Assembly: GCA_963735085.1 (NCBI GenBank)
Contig: CAVTJP010000002.1
Span: forward strand, 620,001-684,000
DNA from: DATJGR01 sp963735085
Lineage (GTDB): Bacteria > Pseudomonadota > Gammaproteobacteria > Pseudomonadales > Azotimanducaceae
Direction of reading: 5' to 3'
Length of the DNA: 64,000 nucleotides
A program made the position numbers and the translations under genes. Numbering within the stretch: position 1 is the first letter of the stretch; the number at the start of each line of letters is the position of its first letter. Positions 9,301 through 17,036 of this stretch are shown here, piece after piece. The notes below the pieces were generated by a model. It was given only the letters and a program-made list of their open reading frames with translations, made no database searches and was not told the origin of the DNA.

Positions 9301-10182
9301 TCAAGACAACCCGGCCGCCTCGAGTACAAACACACCGTGCCCGCCACGTTGCAACTCGGGCCAGACGAATTGCAGCGCGGGGAAGGCCGCAACGAGATCG
9401 TCCGCACTCGAGCCGACTTCGGCGACCAGCAGCCCGTCGTCGGTAAGCCAGTCACGCGCGGCGGCCAGAATACGTCGCACCACATCCAGGCCGTCTGATC
9501 CGGCAGCCAGCGCCGTACTCGGTTCGTGCGTGTACTCCGGTGGCATGTCAGCGAAGTCGTTCGCGTTCACATACGGCGGATTCGTCACGATCAGATCAAA
9601 CGCCGGTTGTGGTATGCCGTCGAACACATCGGCGCGCACGACGCTGACACGATCATCAAGCCGGTGTAGTTCGACATTGCGCCTGGCCAGTGCCAGTGCC
9701 GCATCGTCGATATCCGACAACACCACTTCTGCGTCCGGGAATGCGTGCGCGCACGCTATCCCGATACAACCGGACCCCGTGCCGAGATCGAGAACGCGCT
9801 CCGGCCAACGACTCAACCACGGCGCAAACTCTGTCGAGATCAATTCCCCAATCGGTGAGCGCGGAATCAGTACGCCGGGTTCAACGAGATAGCGGCGACC
9901 GGCAAACCAGGCTTCGCCGACCAGATACGGCGCCGGCACGCGGTGGACGATGCGGCGCTCGAGCAGCCGCACGAGTTCGCGACGTTCGTGCTGCGTGAGA
10001 CGTGCAGACACGATGAACTCGAGCCTGTCCGGCGCAATCTTCAGATGACCGCACAACAGCGCGACCGCTTCGTCCCATGCGTTGTCGGTCCCATGTCCGT
10101 AGAAGACATCCGAGCGCGCCAGTCGGGTCGTCATCCAACGCAGATAGTCGGCGACGCTGGCAAGTTCGTCGGATGCCTTCAA
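9301..10182 (-). CDS. prmB: Release-factor/ribosomal protein L3 glutamine methyltransferase PrmB
   Basis: HemK-family enzyme that N5-methylates a glutamine using S-adenosylmethionine. The 293-residue protein has the SAM loop VLDLGTGSGCIGIA and the catalytic NPPY motif in FDLIVTNPPYVNANDFADMP. The position upstream of aroC favours PrmB (target ribosomal protein uL3) over PrmC (target release factors). It begins 7 bp after the htpG stop. Confidence 0.9.
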   Translation of the reverse strand: MKASDELASVADYLRWMTTRLARSDVFYGHGTDNAWDEAVALLCGHLKIAPDRLEFIVSARLTQHERRELVRLLERRIVHRVPAPYLVGEAWFAGRRYLVEPGVLIPRSPIGELISTEFAPWLSRWPERVLDLGTGSGCIGIACAHAFPDAEVVLSDIDDAALALARRNVELHRLDDRVSVVRADVFDGIPQPAFDLIVTNPPYVNANDFADMPPEYTHEPSTALAAGSDGLDVVRRILAAARDWLTDDGLLVAEVGSSADDLVAAFPALQFVWPELQRGGHGVFVLEAAGLS

Positions 10183-10189
10183 CGTACCG

Positions 10190-12130
10190 TCAGCCGTCGC
10201 GGCCCAACAGGTCGAGCAGTAAGGCGTTCAGGCGCGTTACGTACGCTGCGGGATCACTCAGCTGGCCACCATCGGCCAGTGCCGCCTGGTCGAACAACAC
10301 GAGTGCGAGTTCGCGGAACCGATCCTCGTCCTGTTCAGCGTCCAGACGGTTGACCAGCGGATGGGTCGGGTTGATTTCCAGGTTCGGTTTCGAATCCGGC
10401 ACCGATTGTCCCGCGGCCTCCATGATGCGACGCATCTGTGCGCCCATTGCGTGTTCGTCGAGAACCAGACAGGCCGGCGACGTGGTCAATCGTTTCGAAC
10501 GACGCACCGTATCGACCTGATCGCCCAGTACCTTCTTGATCCGCTTCATCAGATCGTCGCCGGCTGCGTCCGCCGTTTCGTCCTTGGCCTCATCTTCGTC
10601 TTTGCCCTCGGGCAGGTCGAGATCACCACGTGCGACATCCCGGAACCGTTTACCGTCAAATTCAGTCAATGTCGACATCAGCCAATCGTCAAGCCGTTCG
10701 TGCAACAACAACGCCTCAACGCCGCGCTTGCGAAGCAGTTCGAGCTGAGGCGAACTCTTCGCCGTCGCGAAAGTGTCTGCGCAGATGTAGTAGATCTCCT
10801 TCTGATCCGCCTGCATACGCGCCACGTACTCTTCGAGCGTGACAGTCGGCTGCGGATCGTCCGCGTGCGTGGACGAGAACCGCAACAGTTTCGCAATCGC
10901 TTCGCGGTTCGTGAAATCTTCAGCGGGGCCTTCCTTCAACACTTCACCGAAGTCCTTGTAGAAACTTCGATACGCATCTGCATCGGATCGCGCCAGCTTT
11001 GCCAGCATGTCCAGCACCCGCTTCGTCAGCGCGCTCTTGATCGTTTGTACGCGATCGTCTTCCTGTAGCAACTCGCGCGATACGTTCAGCGGCAGATCGT
11101 TCGAATCGAGCACGCCCTTGATGAAGCGCAGATACAGCGGCAGAAACTGTTCGGCCTGATCCAGAATGTAGACACGCTGCACGTACAACTTGAGGCCACG
11201 CGGCGCGTCCCTGTTCCACAGGTCGAACGGCGCATGCTTCGGCAGGTACAGGAGGCTGGTGTATTCGAGCTTGCCTTCGACCCGGTTATGGCTCCACGTC
11301 TGCGGGTCTTCGAAGTCGTGCGAGATGTGTTTGTAGAACTCCTTGTATTCGTCGTCGCTGACATCGCCACGCAGGCGCGTCCACAGCGCTTTCGCCGAAT
11401 TGACCGTTTCCCATTCGACTTCGGCTTTCTTCTTCTTGGCTTTCTTGTCCTTCTTGTCCGCATCATCGACCGCGGTCGCCTGCTTGACCATCTCGACCGC
11501 AACGCCGATATGATCGGAATACTTGCGCACGATGCTGCGCAGCCGATAACCGTCGGCGTACTCTTTCGCATCGTCTTTCAGTTGCAACGTCACGTCGGTG
11601 CCGCATGTGTCTTTGACGTCGGCCGCGACCGTGAAATCTGACTCGCCGCTCGAGCGCCACCGCGTGGCAGCGTCGGCTGGCTCTCCCGCCCGCCGCGTCA
11701 ACACGTCCACGCTGTCGGCGACGATGAAGGCGCTGTAGAAGCCCACGCCGAATTGCCCGATCAACGCTGCGTCTTTCTTGCTGTCACCGGACAACTTCGA
11801 CAAAAATTCCGCGGTGCCGGATTTTGCGATCGTGCCTAGATGCGCAATCGCCTCCTCACGCGACATACCAATTCCGTTGTCGGATATCGTGATGGTTCCA
11901 GCGTCTTCATCTACCGAGATGCGAATACGCAGCTCGACGTTGTCTTCCATCAACGATGCATTGGCGAGCGCTTCGAAACGCAACTTGTCGACCGCATCGG
12001 ACGCATTCGAAATCAGTTCGCGCAGGAAAATCTCTCTGTTCGAATACAGAGAGTGAATCATCAACTGAAGCAGCTGGCGGGCCTCCGCCTGAAAACCGAG
12101 TGTCTGTTCCGCCTGATCCGCTTGTGCCAT
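10190..12130 (-). CDS. htpG: Hsp90-family chaperone HtpG
   Basis: Bacterial Hsp90, an ATP-dependent dimeric chaperone. Start chosen at ATG 12130 (MAQADQAEQTLGFQAE): it sits six bases after GGGAGG, whereas ATG 12136 directly abuts that sequence. The product is 646 residues. The N-terminal GHKL ATPase contains the NREIFLRELISNASDA helix, DNGIGMSREE and GQFGVGFYSAFIVAD. The middle domain has VQRVYILD and a C-terminal dimerisation region follows. A Lys/Asp/Glu-rich linker is visible (DADKKDKKAKKKKAEVEWE), longer than in many bacterial HtpGs. Confidence 0.95.
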   Translation of the reverse strand: MAQADQAEQTLGFQAEARQLLQLMIHSLYSNREIFLRELISNASDAVDKLRFEALANASLMEDNVELRIRISVDEDAGTITISDNGIGMSREEAIAHLGTIAKSGTAEFLSKLSGDSKKDAALIGQFGVGFYSAFIVADSVDVLTRRAGEPADAATRWRSSGESDFTVAADVKDTCGTDVTLQLKDDAKEYADGYRLRSIVRKYSDHIGVAVEMVKQATAVDDADKKDKKAKKKKAEVEWETVNSAKALWTRLRGDVSDDEYKEFYKHISHDFEDPQTWSHNRVEGKLEYTSLLYLPKHAPFDLWNRDAPRGLKLYVQRVYILDQAEQFLPLYLRFIKGVLDSNDLPLNVSRELLQEDDRVQTIKSALTKRVLDMLAKLARSDADAYRSFYKDFGEVLKEGPAEDFTNREAIAKLLRFSSTHADDPQPTVTLEEYVARMQADQKEIYYICADTFATAKSSPQLELLRKRGVEALLLHERLDDWLMSTLTEFDGKRFRDVARGDLDLPEGKDEDEAKDETADAAGDDLMKRIKKVLGDQVDTVRRSKRLTTSPACLVLDEHAMGAQMRRIMEAAGQSVPDSKPNLEINPTHPLVNRLDAEQDEDRFRELALVLFDQAALADGGQLSDPAAYVTRLNALLLDLLGRDG

Positions 12131-12240
12131 CACCATCCTCCCACTACATCCAAAAAAGGGCGCACACACAACGCGTGTTGCCAACGCTGCCTGCGTTATG
12201 GGGACGATTCAAATCAAATCAAGACGCACCTCGAAAGTGA

Positions 12241-13116
12241 TCACGACCACCCGGTTACTTTCGCCAATGCGCTGCCGATGTCCGCCAGACTGCGCACCGT
12301 CGTCACGCCGGCCGCCTTCAATGCGGCAAATTTTTCATCGGCGGTGCCCTTGCCGCCGGCAATGATCGCGCCGGCGTGACCCATACGTTTGCCGGGCGGC
12401 GCGGTGACACCTGCGATGTACGAGACGACCGGCTTGCTGACATGATCCTTGATGAACGCGGCAGCTTCTTCCTCGGCGGTTCCGCCGATCTCGCCGACCA
12501 TTACGATCGCTTCGGTGGCTGGGTCCTTCTCGAACAATCCAAGGATGTCGATGAAATGGCTGCCGGGAATCGGGTCGCCGCCGATGCCAACGCAACTGCT
12601 CTGGCCAAAGCCGCGGTCGGTGGTCTGCTTTACAGCCTCGTACGTCAGCGTGCCGGATCGCGACACAATGCCCACGCGTCCCGGCAAATGGATGTCACCA
12701 GGCATGATGCCGATCTTGCACTCGCCCGGCGTAATCACGCCGGGACAGTTCGGTCCAATCAGCCGGGTCTTGCTCACCGAAAGGCGCGCTTTGATTGCGA
12801 GCATATCGAGCGTCGGAATGCCTTCGGTGATACACACGACGAGTTTGAGGTCGGCGGCAATCGCTTCGAGTATCGAGTCCTTGCAGAACGGCGCCGGCAC
12901 ATAGATGACCGATGCGGTTGCCCCGGTGGCTTCGACGGCGTCACGCACGGTGTTGAACACCGGCAGGCCGAGGTGCTTCGTGCCGCCTTTGCCCGGCGTA
13001 ACGCCCCCAACCAGCTTCGTGCCGTACGCCAGCGCCTGTTCACTGTGCAGGGTGCCCTGTGCGCCGGTAAAACCCTGGCAGATCACCTTGGTTCGCTTGT
13101 TGATCAGAATACTCAT
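12241..13116 (-). CDS. sucD: Succinyl-CoA synthetase alpha subunit
   Basis: Carries the active-site phosphohistidine and the CoA site of the TCA enzyme that makes ATP or GTP from succinyl-CoA. The 291-residue protein has the CoA-binding motif GFTGAQGTLHSEQALAYG and the phosphohistidine in GKRMGHAGAIIAGGKGTA. Its ATG overlaps the sucC stop by four bases (ATGA). Last gene of the TCA block; a 110-bp gap precedes htpG. Confidence 0.97.
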   Translation of the reverse strand: MSILINKRTKVICQGFTGAQGTLHSEQALAYGTKLVGGVTPGKGGTKHLGLPVFNTVRDAVEATGATASVIYVPAPFCKDSILEAIAADLKLVVCITEGIPTLDMLAIKARLSVSKTRLIGPNCPGVITPGECKIGIMPGDIHLPGRVGIVSRSGTLTYEAVKQTTDRGFGQSSCVGIGGDPIPGSHFIDILGLFEKDPATEAIVMVGEIGGTAEEEAAAFIKDHVSKPVVSYIAGVTAPPGKRMGHAGAIIAGGKGTADEKFAALKAAGVTTVRSLADIGSALAKVTGWS

Positions 13117-14282
13117 ACTTTGCCCCCGGCCGCCTGTACGACTTTCTTCGCGGCATCTACCAGGCTCTTTGCGGCGATGATGTTCAACCCGCTCTCAGCA
13201 AGCCGGGCCGACCCCTTTGTAGAATTGTTACCCTCGAAACGCACGACAACCGGCACGTTGACACCCACCTCCTTCACGGCGCCAATGATGCCGTCGGCGA
13301 TCGTTGCGCAGCTGACGATGCCGCCGAAGATGTTGATCAGCACGGCTTTGACGTTCGAATCCGACAGGATGATCTTGAACGCCTCACCGACTGATTCCTT
13401 GCTGGCGCCACCACCGACATCGAGAAAGTTGGCCGGCTGGCCGCCGTGCGTTTTGACGAGGTCCATTGTGCCCATCGCCAGGCCGGCACCATTGACCATG
13501 CAGCCAATGTTGCCGTCCAGCGCCACGTAGTTGAGATTGAATTTCGCCGCGAGGGCCTCGCGCTCATCCTCCTGCGATGGATCGTGCATCGCGCCGAGAC
13601 GCTTCTGCCGATACATCGCGTTGGCATCGATGTTGATCTTCGCATCGAGACAATGAATGTTGCCTTCAGAGGTCACGACCAGCGGGTTGACTTCGACGAG
13701 CGAGCAGTCGCATTCATGAAACAGGCGCGAGAGATTGACGAACACTTTCGCGAACTGACCTACCTGAGCGCCTTCGAGTCCCAACGCGAATGCAATCTCA
13801 CGGCCCTGAAACGGTTGCGCGCCGACGAACGGATCGATCGGCGTGCGAATGATTTTCTCGGGCGTATCGTGCGCGACTTTCTCGATCTCCACGCCACCTT
13901 CGGTCGATGACATGAACACCACGCGTTTCGTTGCACGATCGATGACGGCGCCGAGATAGAGTTCCCGGTCGATGTCGGTGCAACTCTCCACGTATATCTT
14001 ACTGACGGGCTGACCAAGCTCATCGGTTTGAATCGTCACAAGCCGCTTGCCTAACCACTGTTTGGCGAACGCTTCGACCTGCGCAGTCGAATCGACGAGT
14101 TTCACACCACCCGCCTTGCCGCGTCCGCCGGCATGCACCTGAACCTTGACGACCCAACGGTCGCCGCCAATCTTCTTCGCGGCTTCCACCGCCGCGCCCG
14201 GTGAGTCGACCGCGTATCCGGTCGACACCGGTAGACCATATTCAGCGAACAGTTCCTTTGCCTGGTATTCGTGCAGATTCAT
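13113..14282 (-). CDS. sucC: Succinyl-CoA synthetase beta subunit
   Basis: ATP-grasp subunit that holds the nucleotide and succinate. The 389-residue length matches the family. Motifs include MNLHEYQAKELFAEYGLPVS, KVQVHAGGRGKAGGV, the region EVNPLVVTSEG, and the CoA-ligase part with NIFGGIVSCATIADGII. It starts 12 bases after the lpd stop and overlaps sucD by four bases, so expression is probably coupled. Confidence 0.97.
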   Translation of the reverse strand: MNLHEYQAKELFAEYGLPVSTGYAVDSPGAAVEAAKKIGGDRWVVKVQVHAGGRGKAGGVKLVDSTAQVEAFAKQWLGKRLVTIQTDELGQPVSKIYVESCTDIDRELYLGAVIDRATKRVVFMSSTEGGVEIEKVAHDTPEKIIRTPIDPFVGAQPFQGREIAFALGLEGAQVGQFAKVFVNLSRLFHECDCSLVEVNPLVVTSEGNIHCLDAKINIDANAMYRQKRLGAMHDPSQEDEREALAAKFNLNYVALDGNIGCMVNGAGLAMGTMDLVKTHGGQPANFLDVGGGASKESVGEAFKIILSDSNVKAVLINIFGGIVSCATIADGIIGAVKEVGVNVPVVVRFEGNNSTKGSARLAESGLNIIAAKSLVDAAKKVVQAAGGKV

Positions 14283-14294
14283 GAATGACTTCCG

Positions 14295-15734
14295 TTAGGT
14301 TTTCTTCTTTCTATTAATTGTGTGTATCGCGTGCCCGGCGACACCGAGCGCGGCTTCGTGGACGGCTTCCGACAACGTCGGATGGGCAAACATCGTCAGC
14401 GCCAGATCTTCGGCGCTGGCAGAGAATTCCATGGCGATCACTGCCTGTGCGATCAGCTCGGAAGCCTGCGGCCCAAGTATGTGCACACCCAGAATTCGAT
14501 CGGTTTTCGCATCCGCGACAATCTTGACCATACCGTGCGAATCGGCTGCCGCGAGCGCGCGGCCATTCGCCGAAAAATTGAAACTGCCGACGTTGTATGC
14601 CTCACCACTGCTCTTGACTTCCTGCTCGGTACGGCCCACCCAGGCAACTTCCGGATGCGTGTAGATCACCGACGGGATGCAATCGTAGTTGACCGTCGGC
14701 TTTTTGCCGGCAATGCGCTCGGCAACCATCACGCCTTCTTCCATGCCTTTGTGTGCCAACATCGGGCCGCGCACGCAATCACCAACGGCGAAGACATGGG
14801 GCGCGTCGGTGGAACAGGTGTCGTTGACGAACAGAAATCCACGCTCGTCGAGATTTACGCCGCAATCAGGCGCTAGAAGCCCTTTCGTGTAGGGACGTCG
14901 TCCAACCGCGACGATCAGCTTGTCGAACGTAAGCTTCTGCTCACCAGTCTTGTCCTGGTAGATGACGGTTACCGATTTGCCCTTGACCGAAGATCCCGTC
15001 ACGCGCGCGCCAAGGCGAATGTCGAGCCCTTGCGATTCGAAGATTTTCTTCGCGTCGCGCGCGATACGCGTATCGACAATCGGCAGAAAGTCTTCCAGCG
15101 CTTCGAGCATCACCACTTCGGATCCCAAACGACTCCAGACGCTGCCAAGCTCCAGACCGATGACCCCTGCGCCAATGACGCCGAGCCGCTTTGGCACTGA
15201 GTCGAATTCGAGCGCGCCCGTCGAATCGACGACGATTCCTTCGGCCAGTGGCGTGGGATTGATCTCCACCGGCACCGACCCTGGTGCAAGGATCACGTGC
15301 TTCGCATCGAGAACCCGCGCTGCACCTTCGCCGGGCTGATATTCCACTTTGCAGCCCGCCAGCAATTTTCCGACGCCCGGCAGCCATTCGACACCGTTAC
15401 CTTTGTAGAGCGCGGCGACGCCGCCGGTCAACTTCGCAACGACGCCGGCCTTGTGCGTCATCATCTGTTTGACGTCGAGATCGACCTTGCCCGGCTTGAT
15501 GCCCATCGTGGGTAACAGCTCACGCACCTCAACAAATTTGTGAGATGCATCGAGCAATGCTTTCGACGGAATGCAACCCCAATTCAGACAGGTTCCGCCC
15601 AGCACGGGCTTACCCGCAGTATCCAGCGATTTATCGATACACGCAGTCTTCATCCCGAGTTGCGCAGCGCGTATCGCGGCGTGATACCCCGCCGGACCAG
15701 CGCCAATGACGATTACGTCGTATCCGGTGGTCAT
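14295..15734 (-). CDS. lpdA: Dihydrolipoyl dehydrogenase (E3)
   Basis: FAD flavoprotein that reoxidises the lipoyl arm of the 2-oxoglutarate dehydrogenase complex. The 479-residue protein has the FAD motif VIGAGPAGYHAAIRAAQLG, the redox-active disulfide in GGTCLNWGCIPSKALL, the NAD-binding GAGVIGLELGSVW, and the C-terminal His-Glu pair in HAHPTLSEAVHEA-type context (FAHPTLSEAVHEA). Its place between sucB and sucC indicates an E3 dedicated to 2-oxoglutarate dehydrogenase. Confidence 0.96.
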   Translation of the reverse strand: MTTGYDVIVIGAGPAGYHAAIRAAQLGMKTACIDKSLDTAGKPVLGGTCLNWGCIPSKALLDASHKFVEVRELLPTMGIKPGKVDLDVKQMMTHKAGVVAKLTGGVAALYKGNGVEWLPGVGKLLAGCKVEYQPGEGAARVLDAKHVILAPGSVPVEINPTPLAEGIVVDSTGALEFDSVPKRLGVIGAGVIGLELGSVWSRLGSEVVMLEALEDFLPIVDTRIARDAKKIFESQGLDIRLGARVTGSSVKGKSVTVIYQDKTGEQKLTFDKLIVAVGRRPYTKGLLAPDCGVNLDERGFLFVNDTCSTDAPHVFAVGDCVRGPMLAHKGMEEGVMVAERIAGKKPTVNYDCIPSVIYTHPEVAWVGRTEQEVKSSGEAYNVGSFNFSANGRALAAADSHGMVKIVADAKTDRILGVHILGPQASELIAQAVIAMEFSASAEDLALTMFAHPTLSEAVHEAALGVAGHAIHTINRKKKT

Positions 15735-15759
15735 CGTATGTACTCCGATAGCGTGGGCG

Positions 15760-16995
15760 TCAAAGATCCAGCAGGATCCGCGCTGGGTCTTCCAGCAATT
15801 CCTTGATGGTGATCAGAAACCTGACGGCTTCCTGTCCATCGATCAAGCGGTGATCGTAGGACACAGCGAGATACATCATCGGCCGAACGACGATCTGTCC
15901 GTCAACGACGACCGGCCGCTCCTGAATCTTGTGCATGCCCAGAATCGCAGTCTGGGGCGCGTTCAGGATCGGTGTCGACAGCAGTGACCCGAACACACCC
16001 CCATTGGAAATGGTAAACGTACCGCCGGACATCTCTTCGATCGTCAGCTTGCTGTCGCGCGCCTTTTCACCAAACGAACGAATCTGCTCTTCGATCTGCG
16101 CGAGGCCCAACGCATCGGCGTCGCGGATCACCGGCACCACCAGACCACGATCGGTGCCAACGGCTACGCCGATATCGTAGTAACCGTGATACACGATGTC
16201 GGTCCCATCGATCGATGCATTCACCGCCGGAAAGCGCTTCAGCGCTTCGACGGACGCGCGCACGAAGAACGACATGAACCCAAGTCGCACCCCATTGTGG
16301 CGCTTCTCGAATTCCTCCTTGTGGCGGGTGCGCAGCGTAATCACCGCCTGCATGTCGACCTCGTTGAACGTCGTCAGCATCGCTGCGGTACGCTGCGCCT
16401 CGACCAGGCGCCGCGCGATGCTGGCGCGCAATCGGGTCATCGGCACACGTCGCTCTGCGCGTTCCTCGGCCAGCGCTGGCGCGCTTGGCACGGATACCGT
16501 CGTCGCCGGCGGCTCGCGGCGTGGAGGCTTTTGCGAAGCTGCACGCAAAACGTCTTCTTTGGTCACACGTCCGTCTTTGCCGGTGCCGTCGACCCGAGTC
16601 AGCGCGACACCCTGTTCGGCGGCAAGCTTGCGCGCCGCCGGACTGACGGAGACCACCTCCCGTTCGACCGCAACGGGCTTCGAGTCCGAAGCGGCTTCCG
16701 CTGACGCTTCCTTACCATCCGGTTCAGGGCCATCATCAGATTTGGACGAGGCAACCGCGCCTTCGGCGAACATGCCCACGACCTCTTCAGACAATACGGT
16801 GTCACCCTCGTTCTTCAGGATCTTCTGCAGCGTCCCATCCGCCGGCGCAACGATCTCGAGGACGACCTTGTCGGTTTCGATTTCAACCAGCACATCGTCT
16901 CGACGTGCAGCATCGCCGGGTTGCTTGTGCCATGTCGCGACGGTGCCGTCGGCAATCGATTCCGGAAAGCTCGGAGCCTTGATTTCTAAGGTCAC
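15760..16995 (-). CDS. sucB: 2-oxoglutarate dehydrogenase E2, dihydrolipoyl succinyltransferase
   Basis: Core acyltransferase of the 2-oxoglutarate dehydrogenase complex. The 411-residue protein has an N-terminal lipoyl domain with the lipoylated lysine in EIETDKVVLEI (about residue 43). An Ala/Pro/Ser-rich linker leads to the E3/E1-binding domain SPAARKLAAEQGV...GRVTKEDVL. The catalytic domain ends with the active-site histidine in SYDHRLIDGQEAVRFL. It lies 25 bp upstream of lpd and 41 bp downstream of sucA. Confidence 0.96.
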   Translation of the reverse strand: MTLEIKAPSFPESIADGTVATWHKQPGDAARRDDVLVEIETDKVVLEIVAPADGTLQKILKNEGDTVLSEEVVGMFAEGAVASSKSDDGPEPDGKEASAEAASDSKPVAVEREVVSVSPAARKLAAEQGVALTRVDGTGKDGRVTKEDVLRAASQKPPRREPPATTVSVPSAPALAEERAERRVPMTRLRASIARRLVEAQRTAAMLTTFNEVDMQAVITLRTRHKEEFEKRHNGVRLGFMSFFVRASVEALKRFPAVNASIDGTDIVYHGYYDIGVAVGTDRGLVVPVIRDADALGLAQIEEQIRSFGEKARDSKLTIEEMSGGTFTISNGGVFGSLLSTPILNAPQTAILGMHKIQERPVVVDGQIVVRPMMYLAVSYDHRLIDGQEAVRFLITIKELLEDPARILLDL

Positions 16996-17036
16996 GCAAT
17001 CATCCTTCTTCGTGTTCTGTTGGCAGCGTCAACTCA